From positions 1 to 44,409 of the forward strand of contig NZ_CANPVO010000028.1 of assembly GCF_947581785.1 (NCBI RefSeq): a stretch of DNA of 44,409 nt. The letters are read 5' to 3'. The stretch comes from Candidatus Palauibacter polyketidifaciens (GTDB lineage Bacteria > Gemmatimonadota > Gemmatimonadetes > Palauibacterales > Palauibacteraceae). Positions within the stretch are counted from its first letter, which is position 1. Every line of letters starts with the position of its first letter. The notes under the pieces are model-generated. The model had not been told where the DNA came from, did not search any database, and was given only the letters and a program-made list of their open reading frames with translations. The translations under genes and the position numbers were made by a program. Positions 7,437 to 14,745 of this stretch are shown piece after piece.

Positions 7437-9725
7437 TTGCCTTCAGCGTACCCCGTCGAGCGTCGCCTCAGGCGGCTCCGCCTGCTGGCGCCGGCCCTTG
7501 CGGCGGTTGGGCTCGCGTGGCCCGCCCTTGCCGATATCGGCGACCTCGCCGCGCAGGAGCCGGGGCAGGCGTATGTGTTCGAGGGCAACGTGCGCGACGC
7601 GGGTACCGGCGAACCGCTTGCCGGGGCGCAGGTATCGGTGTTGGAGAGGGGCACCCGGGCGGTGACCCGTGGGGACGGAACCTTCCACCTGACCGGACTC
7701 GCCGCGGGCGTGTACACCCTTCGAGCCGATCGCCTGGGATACCGGGGCACCACCGTGGTCATCACCGTCGGGGGCGTGCGCGCGCGCCGAGCGGTGGCGG
7801 AGGCGGCGGAGGTCGTAATCCTGCTGGCACCATCTCCCATTGCGATGGCGGACCTGGTGGTAACGGCGACGATCAGCGAGCGCGCCGCATCCGAAGCCCT
7901 CCGGCCCGTCGGCATCATGACGGGCGATGACCTGCAGCGCCAGATGACGGCGACGGTGGCGGGGACGCTGGCGTCGATGCCGGGGCTGGCCGCCACGAGG
8001 ATGGGTCCAACGGTGGCGCAGCCCGTCATTCGGGGGCTGAGCGGGGACCGGGTACAGATGCTCGAGGACGGGACTCCGGTCGGGGATGCCTCCAACTCGG
8101 GCTCGGACCACACCACCGCACTCGATCCATCGTCGGCACGGCGGATCGAGGTCGTGCGGGGTCCGGGTGCGCTGCTCTACGGGGGCAACGCGCTGGGCGG
8201 GGTCATCAACGTCATCCGCGACGAGATTCCGACGGCCGTGCCGCACCGCTGGACGGGCGCAGCGACGTTCCAGACGGAAACGGCAACCGGCTCGCTGGCG
8301 GGCAGCGCGACGGCCGCGTTCGCCGTCGCGGAGCGCGTGCCGCTGCGCGTGGAGGTGGCCGCACGGACGGCGGGAGATTTGAAGACCCCCGCCGGCACGC
8401 TGCTCAATACCGACGGGGAGCTGTTTAGCGGGGGTGCCGGGACGGCCTACGTGGCCGATTGGGGTCGCCTGGGGGCGTCCGTCCGCGGCTACCGTAACTA
8501 CTACGGCATCCCGGGCGGTTTCGTGGGTGGGCACGCGGAGGGGGTGCGCATCGAAATGGAGCGGGCCGCATCGAAGTTCCGGACCGTGGTCGATGAGCCG
8601 GTCGGGCCCTTCCACAACCTCCGCTTCGAGGCCACGTACAACTGGTACACGCACCGCGAGCTCGAAGCACCGGACATTCTGGGCACCCTCTTCGACCAGG
8701 AGGGCGCGAGCGCGGACTTCCTCGGGCGGCATGGGAGGTTGGGCCCGTTTACGGCGGGTGCGATGGGCGGCCGTGCATCCCGGGTGGACTTCGCCTACGG
8801 GGGGTCCCTGCACACGCCTGACACGCGTCGGCTCAGGGCGGCCCTGTACCTGCTCGAGGAGGTCAGCCTCGGCTCCGTCAAGATCGAGTCGGGGCTGCGG
8901 TACGACTGGACCCTGGCCGATCCGGCGGAAGACCGGGTGTCGGACATCGGCGAGATCCGCGACCGCGAATTCCACTCCCTGTCGGGGTCGCTGGGTGTCC
9001 TTTACAGGTCCGCCTCGGGGATCGTGCTCGGTGCGAGCGCCGTCCGGGCGTTCCGCGCACCCGACATCACCGAACTCTATTCGGAAGGGCCGCACCTGGC
9101 GGCGTACGTCTTCGAAGTCGGCAACCCGTCCCTGGAGGGCGAGGTCGGGCGGGGACTCGATGTCTTCCTCCGCTTCGAGTCCGACCGGCTCAGAGCCGAA
9201 GTGACCGGTTTCCATAACGACATCAGGAACTACATCTACGGGGAGGATACGGGCCATCTGAGCCGCGTGCGCCTCCCCATCTATCAGTTCCGGGGCAACG
9301 ACGCCGTGTTCAGCGGCTTCGAGGGCAGCGTGGACATCGACGCCGGGCAGGGGTTGGTGCTCGAGGGGGTGGCCTCATCGGTGAGGGGCAGTCTCACGGG
9401 GACCGATCAGCCTCTGCCTCTCGTTCCTCCGCTGAAGGGACATGTGGCCCTGAAGTACGAGAGGCCGTCGTGGTATGTGCGGGCGGAAGCCGAGATGGCG
9501 GATCGGCAGGACCGGGTGGGCCAATTCGAGACGCCGACGAGGGGGTACACTGTCTTCAACGCCGCGGCAGGCGTGCGGTTCACGTTCGGCGGACGTCTGA
9601 ACGTCCTGACCGTGAGCCTCGCCAACGCCGCGAATACCGAATACCGCAACCACCTCTCCCGGGTGAAGGAGATCATGCCGGAGGCCGGGCGGAGTCTGAA
9701 CCTCAGCTATCGGGTGGTGTTCTGA
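7437..9725 (+). CDS. TonB-dependent outer-membrane receptor, ZnuD-like plug
   Basis: 762 residues from a TTG at 7437, preceded by GGAGGAA; an upstream extension would overlap the PBP gene and has no signal peptide. The signal peptide is RRLRRLRLL...AWPALA. A carboxypeptidase-regulatory-like beta domain follows (about 40-120; VFEGNVRDAGTGEPLAGAQV, DGTFHLTGLAAG). The plug domain has QPVIRGLSGDRVQMLEDG, a GDASNSGSDHTTALDP segment and RIEVVRGPGALLYGGNALGG. The rest is a 22-strand-type barrel ending in an aromatic residue (YRVVF). The ADH-like 'SDH..ALDP' and 'NALGGVINVIRDEIP' patterns are typical of zinc/metal-type receptors such as ZnuD. It imports a metal or metallophore across the outer membrane using TonB energy. 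The substrate is inferred only from plug similarity. Confidence 0.9.
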   Translation: MPSAYPVERRLRRLRLLAPALAAVGLAWPALADIGDLAAQEPGQAYVFEGNVRDAGTGEPLAGAQVSVLERGTRAVTRGDGTFHLTGLAAGVYTLRADRLGYRGTTVVITVGGVRARRAVAEAAEVVILLAPSPIAMADLVVTATISERAASEALRPVGIMTGDDLQRQMTATVAGTLASMPGLAATRMGPTVAQPVIRGLSGDRVQMLEDGTPVGDASNSGSDHTTALDPSSARRIEVVRGPGALLYGGNALGGVINVIRDEIPTAVPHRWTGAATFQTETATGSLAGSATAAFAVAERVPLRVEVAARTAGDLKTPAGTLLNTDGELFSGGAGTAYVADWGRLGASVRGYRNYYGIPGGFVGGHAEGVRIEMERAASKFRTVVDEPVGPFHNLRFEATYNWYTHRELEAPDILGTLFDQEGASADFLGRHGRLGPFTAGAMGGRASRVDFAYGGSLHTPDTRRLRAALYLLEEVSLGSVKIESGLRYDWTLADPAEDRVSDIGEIRDREFHSLSGSLGVLYRSASGIVLGASAVRAFRAPDITELYSEGPHLAAYVFEVGNPSLEGEVGRGLDVFLRFESDRLRAEVTGFHNDIRNYIYGEDTGHLSRVRLPIYQFRGNDAVFSGFEGSVDIDAGQGLVLEGVASSVRGSLTGTDQPLPLVPPLKGHVALKYERPSWYVRAEAEMADRQDRVGQFETPTRGYTVFNAAAGVRFTFGGRLNVLTVSLANAANTEYRNHLSRVKEIMPEAGRSLNLSYRVVF

Positions 9726-9752
9726 CGCGGCATGTTCCGGACCCTGGCGACG

Positions 9753-10826
9753 CTACCGTGTCAGCCAGGCGCTGAAGCGCTCGTTCAGTTCGTCCTGGTA
9801 GTCGACCCAGAACGCCCAGTCGTAACGAAGCGCGCGGTCCACGTTGCCTTCGCCGGCCGGCATGTGGGGCGCCATGTCGATCCCTGCGACCACATGCGTC
9901 GTCACCAGTGGCATGGCCGATCTGCGCGACGGGGAATAGGAGATGCGGCGGGCGATCCGTGCGAGAGTCGCGGCGCTGGTCTTGAATGCCACGTATCTCA
10001 GGGCCTCTTCCAGCCTCCGGGTACCCGCGACGATCCCGACCTGGCCCACGTCCAGCAACTGCCCGTCCCACACGATCGTGAACGGTTGGTTCTCCAGGAT
10101 CTGGGCGTTGAAGATGCGGCCGTTGTACGCCGTGCTCATGACGACTTCCCGGTCGGCCAACATCTGCGGCGGCTGAGCGCCCGCCTCCCACCAGACCACG
10201 TCATCCTTGATCGTTTCGAGCTTGGCAAAGGCCCGATCCAGGCCCGCCGGGGTCCTCAGCGTAGCGTACACTTCGTCGAGCGGCACGCCATCGGCGATCA
10301 GGGCGAACTCCAGGTTAACCTGCGGCACCCGCCGCATCCCGCGGCGGCCCGGAAACTTCTCGAGGTCGAAGAAGTCGGCCATGGTGGCTGGCCTCTCGCC
10401 CGGGAAGTTCTCGTCGTTGTACGCGTACACGGTCGACCAGTACAGATTGCTCACGCCGCACTCGGTCTGGCTCTCGGCCACGAAGTCGTCGGCCGCGGGA
10501 GTGCCGTCGGGTCCGGGCGGCAGGGCGTCGATGTCGATCGGCTCGAGCAGCCCCTCGTCGCAACCGCGCACGGCATCGGCGATCTCCAGGTCGACCACAT
10601 CCCAATAGACGCTGCCGATATCCACCTGGGCCCGGATCTGGGCCAGGCCGCCGTTGTAGGCTTCCAGGCGGACGGGGATGCCGGTCGCCTCGGTGAAGGG
10701 AACGTTGGCGGCCTCGTTGACCGCACGGGCGTAGGAGCCGCCCCATGACACGACGGTGATCGCCTGCCCGCCGAGGGGGAGGAGCGGGACGCCGGAAAGG
10801 AGCGCGGCAAGCGCCAGAGCTTTCAT
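9753..10826 (-). CDS. Periplasmic spermidine/putrescine-type (PotD-like) substrate-binding protein
   Basis: 357 residues from ATG 10826, with a near-perfect AAGGAG 7 bases upstream. The signal peptide is MKALALAALLSGVPLLPLGGQA. The mature protein begins ITVVSWGGSYARA, the typical first strand of SBP family 8/PotD proteins, with further family segments TEATGIPVRLEAYNGG, WDVVDLE, YWSTVYAYNDENFPG, FFDLEKFPGRRGM and MSTAYNGRIF. Such proteins deliver polyamines or related compounds to an ABC importer. No permease or ATPase gene lies nearby, so the binding protein is an orphan here. It is 44 bases downstream of the dehydratase on the same strand, so the two may be co-transcribed. Confidence 0.88.
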   Translation of the reverse strand: MKALALAALLSGVPLLPLGGQAITVVSWGGSYARAVNEAANVPFTEATGIPVRLEAYNGGLAQIRAQVDIGSVYWDVVDLEIADAVRGCDEGLLEPIDIDALPPGPDGTPAADDFVAESQTECGVSNLYWSTVYAYNDENFPGERPATMADFFDLEKFPGRRGMRRVPQVNLEFALIADGVPLDEVYATLRTPAGLDRAFAKLETIKDDVVWWEAGAQPPQMLADREVVMSTAYNGRIFNAQILENQPFTIVWDGQLLDVGQVGIVAGTRRLEEALRYVAFKTSAATLARIARRISYSPSRRSAMPLVTTHVVAGIDMAPHMPAGEGNVDRALRYDWAFWVDYQDELNERFSAWLTR

Positions 10827-10870
10827 CTTGTTTCTCCTTGCGTTCTTCGAGCGCCGACGTCGGAATGCCG

Positions 10871-11869
10871 TCACCCGGCCGCCCGAAAATGCACGGCGAA
10901 GGTGTCCAGGTCGATGTTCGATCCGGAGAGTACGACGCCGGTGTGACGGCCTTCCAGCCTCTCCCGGAGGGGACCGCAAGCGGCGGCGAGCGGAGCGGCG
11001 GACGCAGGTTCGGCGACGAGCTTCGCGTCGAGGAACAACGCCTTGAGGGCGGCGCGGATCGCGTCGTCATCGACGAGCACGACATCGTCCACGTAGCGCT
11101 GCACGAGTCCGAAGCTGTACGGCGCCGCGTGAGGGGCGCCGAGGCTGTCCGCGATCGTGTCAATGCGATCGAGCGCCACCGGCTCGCCCGCATCGAGGCT
11201 GCGTCGCATGGAGGCGGCGCCGACGGGCTCCACCCCGTAGACCCTGCACGCGGGCATGAGCTGTTTCACGATGCTCGCCGTGCCGGAGATGAGACCTCCG
11301 CCCCCGATCGGCACGACGATCGCATCGAGGTCCGGAAGTTGTTCGGCGACCTCGAGGCCCACGGTCGACGTGCCGAAGACGGTCGCCTCCCCCTCGAACG
11401 GATGGATCGCGAGCCGACCCTCCTGCCCGGCGATCTCTTCCATGCGCGCGAATCCGCTCGCCCCGTCGTCCGCGAACTCGATCTCCGCCCCGAAGTTCCG
11501 GCAGCGCGCGATGCGAGCCGGGTTCGCGGATGACAGCATCACCACCCTGGCGGTCGTGCCGGCGGCTCGAGCCGCGTACGCCACGGAGATGGCATGATTC
11601 CCGGCGCTCACGGCCGTGACCCCTCGCTGCAGCGTCGCCGCGTCCGCGCAGAGGACGTTGTTCAGAGCGCCCCGGACCTTGTAGGAACCCGTGCGCTGGA
11701 ACAGTTCCAGTTTGAGGAAGACCTCCGACCTTTCGGGGAGCGGAGCAATTTCGGGGTCGGGCACCCACCGCCGCACCGGCGTGCGTTCGATCCACCGCGA
11801 CACGCGCGCCCGGGTCTCTCGACTCTGTTCGGGCGTCGGCCCCTGCAACTCGCCCATCGGATCGGCCAT
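10871..11869 (-). CDS. PLP-dependent threonine/serine dehydratase family enzyme
   Basis: 332 residues from ATG 11869. Fold-type II PLP enzyme: the Schiff-base motif is GSYKVRGA with Lys64, the substrate loop is SAGNHA (88-93), and the phosphate-cradle PIGGGGLISG lies near 190-200. The C-terminal segment SGSNID carries the Ser that contacts the PLP nitrogen. There is no ACT regulatory domain, so it is the short catabolic or serine-racemase-like type rather than full-length biosynthetic IlvA. Known relatives deaminate L-threonine or L-serine to 2-oxo acids, act on hydroxyaspartate, or racemise serine; sequence alone does not separate these. It is divergent from the his operon, with about 90 bases to the his -35 box. 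Confidence 0.9.
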   Translation of the reverse strand: MADPMGELQGPTPEQSRETRARVSRWIERTPVRRWVPDPEIAPLPERSEVFLKLELFQRTGSYKVRGALNNVLCADAATLQRGVTAVSAGNHAISVAYAARAAGTTARVVMLSSANPARIARCRNFGAEIEFADDGASGFARMEEIAGQEGRLAIHPFEGEATVFGTSTVGLEVAEQLPDLDAIVVPIGGGGLISGTASIVKQLMPACRVYGVEPVGAASMRRSLDAGEPVALDRIDTIADSLGAPHAAPYSFGLVQRYVDDVVLVDDDAIRAALKALFLDAKLVAEPASAAPLAAACGPLRERLEGRHTGVVLSGSNIDLDTFAVHFRAAG

Positions 11870-11961
11870 TGTACGTCCCGCAGTCAACGTGGTCGGGAAT
11901 TCGGCGCGCGCCGGCGCGAAGCATCGGGCGTGAGCCGGCGTGAAGCCACTAGCATACGCAC

Positions 11962-11990
11962 TTGACAGGCACGCGGCAGAGTGCGATCCT
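11962..11990 (+). promoter_or_regulatory. Predicted sigma-70-type promoter of the his operon
   Basis: TTGACA (11962-11967) matches the consensus -35 exactly. After a 17-base spacer comes GATCCT (11985-11990), which matches the -10 consensus at three of six positions. The predicted transcription start (about 11996-11998) lies 1-3 bases before the leader-peptide ATG at 11999. No other good promoter is seen between the dehydratase and hisG. Confidence 0.6.
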
Positions 11991-11998
11991 CCGCGGCC

Positions 11999-12061
11999 AT
12001 GACGAACACCCATGCGTTTTTTGGCCATTATTACTACCACCGCCAGAGCGGAGGCCGGTGA
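11999..12061 (+). CDS. hisL: His leader peptide (20 codons, His/Tyr/Phe-rich)
   Basis: ATG at 11999, TGA at 12059-12061. The peptide begins MTNTHAFFGHYYYHRQ and ends SGGR. It has three His codons (12011, 12026, 12038), three consecutive Tyr codons (12029-12037) and two Phe codons. That is 8 His or aromatic residues in 10 positions, far from the Arg/Ala/Gly composition of random frames in this GC-rich DNA. The control codons sit about 13 bases upstream of one arm of a predicted antiterminator. There is no Shine-Dalgarno sequence, and the predicted transcript begins almost at the ATG, so translation may be leaderless. By analogy with enterobacterial hisL, stalling at these codons would allow transcription into hisG. 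Confidence 0.78.
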   Translation: MTNTHAFFGHYYYHRQSGGR

Positions 12062-12109
12062 TCGTCTAGCTTTATCCTGAACCAAGGTTGCGAACGATCG
12101 ACGCCGGCC
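12053..12109 (+). promoter_or_regulatory. Predicted antiterminator helix of the his attenuator
   Basis: Bases 12053-12065 can pair with 12094-12109: GGCCGG (12053-12058) with CCGGCC (12104-12109), a U-G pair at 12059/12103, a 3-base bulge, then GATCG (12060-12064) with CGATC (12095-12099) and one more A-U pair. The 3' arm reuses seven bases of the terminator's 5' arm, so the two helices exclude each other. The 5' arm lies in the last leader codons and stop, where a ribosome finishing translation would cover it. The pairing was done by hand, without energy calculation. Confidence 0.65.
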
Positions 12110-12131
12110 CCGAGGGGGTCGGCTTTTTTTT
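12103..12131 (+). terminator. Intrinsic terminator (attenuator) upstream of hisG
   Basis: GCCGGCCCC (12103-12111) pairs with GGGGTCGGC (12115-12123) across a GAG loop. The stem is 9 bp with one G-U pair and is followed directly by T8 (12124-12131). It stands 40 bases before the hisG ATG and after the leader peptide. It is the clearest intrinsic terminator in the window. Confidence 0.88.
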
Positions 12132-12149
12132 CGCTGCCTCCCCGCCGGT

Positions 12150-12166
12150 GTCGGCCAAGAGCCGAC
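12150..12166 (+). promoter_or_regulatory. Hairpin just upstream of the hisG start
   Basis: GTCGGC (12150-12155) pairs with GCCGAC (12161-12166) around CAAGA, ending 4 bases before the hisG ATG. No Shine-Dalgarno sequence is seen for hisG. The same GTCGGC occurs in the terminator's 3' arm (12118-12123), so the GCCGAC copy could pair with either. A role in hisG initiation is only a possibility. Confidence 0.35.
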
Positions 12167-12170
12167 GACA

Positions 12171-13034
12171 ATGACCCACGAAACGACAAGACTCGCCCTT
12201 CCCAAGGGACGCATGCAGACCGGCGTACTCGACCTGTTGACCGCCGCCGGCGTGCGCGTGGACCTCGGGGAGCGCCGTTACCGTCCGTCCATCTCCGTGG
12301 CCGGATTCAGCGCCAAGCTGCTCAAGCCGCAGAACGTGGTGGAGATGCTCCACGCCGGCTCGCGCGACGTGGGGTTCGCGGGAGCGGACTGGGTCGCGGA
12401 ACTGGACGGAACGCTCGTTGAGCTGCTCGATACCGGGCTCGACCCGGTGCGGGTCGTGGCGGCGGCGCCCGTCTCCGTGGCAGAGCGAGGGCTGGTGGCG
12501 GGTGTCCCCCTAACCATCGCTTCCGAGTACCGGCGGCTCACATCGCGCTGGATCGAGGCGCGCGGCCTCGACGCCACCTTCGTTCGATCCTACGGCGCCA
12601 CCGAGGTGTTCCCGCCCGAAGACGCCGATGTGATCGTCGACAACACCGCCACCGGCGCCACGCTGGAGGCCAACGGCCTCGAGATCGTGGACGAAGTCAT
12701 GCGTTCCTCGACCCGCTTTTATGCGAACCCGCGCGCCCTCGACGACGCGCGGCACCGGGAGCGAATCGAAGACCTCGTTCTGGTGATCGAATCCGTGATC
12801 GAGGCCCGGCGGCGGGTGATGCTTGAGCTCAACGTGGACGCCGGAGGGCTGGACGATCTCGTGGCGGTCCTTCCCTGCATGCGCAGGCCGACGGTATCCC
12901 GGCTGCACGGGGATGGGGGATACGCGATTCGCGTTGCGGTGCCCCGGGACGCCCTGCCGACGTTGATCCCGCTGGTGAAGGCGCGCGGGGGCACGGATCT
13001 CGTCGTGACCGCACCGGGGCAGATCGTCGCATGA
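12171..13034 (+). CDS. hisG: ATP phosphoribosyltransferase, long form
   Basis: 287 residues. First step of histidine synthesis: ATP and PRPP to phosphoribosyl-ATP. The N-terminus has RLALPKGRM (7-15), followed by the bilobal catalytic core with VGFAGADWV, and the PRPP-binding block DVIVDNTATGATLEANGLEIVDEV (about 153-176). The C-terminal ~75 residues form the ACT-like domain of the long HisG (ending GGTDLVVTAPGQIVA), so the enzyme should be hexameric, feedback-inhibited by histidine, and independent of HisZ. The gene follows the attenuator and overlaps hisC by the 4 bases ATGA, which implies translational coupling. Confidence 0.96.
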   Translation: MTHETTRLALPKGRMQTGVLDLLTAAGVRVDLGERRYRPSISVAGFSAKLLKPQNVVEMLHAGSRDVGFAGADWVAELDGTLVELLDTGLDPVRVVAAAPVSVAERGLVAGVPLTIASEYRRLTSRWIEARGLDATFVRSYGATEVFPPEDADVIVDNTATGATLEANGLEIVDEVMRSSTRFYANPRALDDARHRERIEDLVLVIESVIEARRRVMLELNVDAGGLDDLVAVLPCMRRPTVSRLHGDGGYAIRVAVPRDALPTLIPLVKARGGTDLVVTAPGQIVA

Positions 13035-14074
13035 GCCCCGCGGTGGTGAAGGTTCGGGCCGACGAGTTGCTGAGACTCGACCACAACGAGCGCCTCTTTC
13101 CGGCGCCCGAACTGGTCCCTCTCCTCGCCCGCGTGCCGGCGACGGCGCTGACGCGATACCCGGACCCGACAGGGCTGGAGCGACTTCTGGCTCGCCAATG
13201 GGGAGTCGGAGCCGACCGCACCCTCGTCACCGGCGGGGCGGACGACGCGATCGACCGCATCTGCAGGCGGTGGCTCGCCGACGGCAGGGAGATGGTCACC
13301 GTGGTGCCGACGTTCCAGATGATGCCGACCTTCGCCCGGCTCGCGGGCGGACGCGTGCGCGAGATCCCCGCGCTGGACGATCCCGCCCCGCTTGAACCGA
13401 CGCTGGACCGGCTCGGCGAGCGAACCGGACTCGTGACGGTGATCTCTCCCCACAACCCCACGGGCCGGGTCGCTTCCGCGGCGCGGATGCTGGAAATCGC
13501 GGAGCGGCTGCCGAACGGCGCGATGCTGCTCGCCGACCTCGCGTACGTGGAGTTCGCCGACCGCGATCCGACGGCGGCGTTCCTGGAGCGCGACAACATC
13601 CTCGTGGTGCGGACGCTCTCGAAGGCGTGGGGGCTCGCGGGGCTTCGCGTGGGCTATGTGCTGGGGTCGCGGACCGCGATCGCGGAGTTGCGGGCCTCGG
13701 GATCTCCGTTTCCGCTCTCGAGCCCGTCGGTCTGGCTCGCGGAAAGGGCGCTGGAACTCGGAGACCGGGTCACGGCGGACTATGTGGCGGCGGTCCGGTC
13801 CGAACGGGACCGGCTCTACGCGGCGCTCGGCGAAGCGGGGGCGGCGCCGTTCGCCTCGGAGGCGAACTTCATCCTCGCCTCAACGGAACGTGCGGCGGCG
13901 CTGGAGCGCCGATTCCGACGGTCCGGGATCGCGGTACGCCTCTTCGCGGACCGGCGGGACCTGATCCGCATCACCGTTCCCGGGGACGAGGAGGTGTTCC
14001 AGCGCCTTCTTTCGGTACTCGCCGCGGACTCCCCGGCCGCGGCTTCGACCATCAACGGAAGAGGAGTTCGATGA
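13031..14074 (+). CDS. hisC: Histidinol-phosphate aminotransferase
   Basis: 347 residues, fold-type I PLP aminotransferase. Converts imidazole-acetol phosphate and glutamate to histidinol phosphate. Visible landmarks: LDHNE (16-20), SPHNPTG (139-145), D169 and Y172 in ADLAYVEF, the PLP lysine K198 in TLSKAWGLAG, and R206 in GLRVGYV. The family overlaps with aromatic aminotransferases, so side activity on Phe or Tyr is possible, which is relevant to the Tyr codons in the leader. The gene overlaps both hisG and hisB through ATGA. Confidence 0.94.
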   Translation: MSPAVVKVRADELLRLDHNERLFPAPELVPLLARVPATALTRYPDPTGLERLLARQWGVGADRTLVTGGADDAIDRICRRWLADGREMVTVVPTFQMMPTFARLAGGRVREIPALDDPAPLEPTLDRLGERTGLVTVISPHNPTGRVASAARMLEIAERLPNGAMLLADLAYVEFADRDPTAAFLERDNILVVRTLSKAWGLAGLRVGYVLGSRTAIAELRASGSPFPLSSPSVWLAERALELGDRVTADYVAAVRSERDRLYAALGEAGAAPFASEANFILASTERAAALERRFRRSGIAVRLFADRRDLIRITVPGDEEVFQRLLSVLAADSPAAASTINGRGVR

Positions 14075-14745
14075 GCGCCGACGATGGTGCCCCCAGAACG
14101 GGGGAACGAACGCGGGAGACGCTCGAAACCCGCGTCGAGGCACGAGTGAACGTGGACATCCGCGGATCCGGCCGCGTGCAGACGGGTCTGCCCTTCCTCG
14201 ATCACATGATCGGAGCCGCCGCCTTCCACGGCGGGATGACGCTGGATCTCCGCGCCCGCGGCGATCTGGACGTCGACGATCACCACACGGTGGAGGACTG
14301 CGGACTCGTCTTCGGCGCCGCGCTAAGGGACGCGCTGGGGCAAAGGCAGGGGATCCGGCGTTTCGGCTACGCCTACGCGCCTCTCGACGAGGCGCTCGCG
14401 CGGGCGGTCGTGGACCTTTCCGGCCGGCCGTTCGCCGCGGTGGATCTGGGACTTCGGCGAGAGATGCTGGGCACCGTGGCGACGGAGAATCTGAGCCACT
14501 TCTTCGGCTCGATCGCAACGGCGGCACGCCTCACGCTTCACCTCGACGTGATCCGGGGAGAGAACGACCACCACCGCGCCGAGGCCGCGTTCAAGGCCTT
14601 CGGGCTGGCCCTCGCCGAGGCGGTCGGTCGACGCGCCACGGCCGGAGTCCCGAGTACGAAGGGGATGCTGGATTCGGGTGAGGACCCCGCTGCGCAGACC
14701 GCGAAGGACTCGAGGGTGGAGATCCTCGAGACGGTGTCGCCATGA
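14071..14745 (+). CDS. hisB: Imidazoleglycerol-phosphate dehydratase (monofunctional)
   Basis: 224 residues, starting at ATG 14071 behind GAGGAG and overlapping the hisC stop. Dehydrates imidazole-glycerol phosphate to imidazole-acetol phosphate. The two Mn-binding repeats are clear: D70-HHTVEDCG (70-78) and ENDHHRAEAAFKAFG (164-178), plus GLPFLDHM (39-46) and GVPSTKG (192-198). There is no N-terminal HAD phosphatase domain, unlike the bifunctional enterobacterial HisB, so histidinol-phosphate phosphatase must be encoded elsewhere. The next gene overlaps by ATGA. Confidence 0.96.
   Translation: MSADDGAPRTGERTRETLETRVEARVNVDIRGSGRVQTGLPFLDHMIGAAAFHGGMTLDLRARGDLDVDDHHTVEDCGLVFGAALRDALGQRQGIRRFGYAYAPLDEALARAVVDLSGRPFAAVDLGLRREMLGTVATENLSHFFGSIATAARLTLHLDVIRGENDHHRAEAAFKAFGLALAEAVGRRATAGVPSTKGMLDSGEDPAAQTAKDSRVEILETVSP

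Noticed and set aside
7238-8116. N-terminal extension of the penicillin-binding protein
   Set aside because: It would overlap the TonB receptor and place about 290 residues before the membrane anchor; ATG 7237 has a good ribosome site.
7443-9257. A 604-residue open frame antisense to the TonB receptor
   Set aside because: No recognisable domain; the receptor frame is fully supported by plug and barrel motifs.
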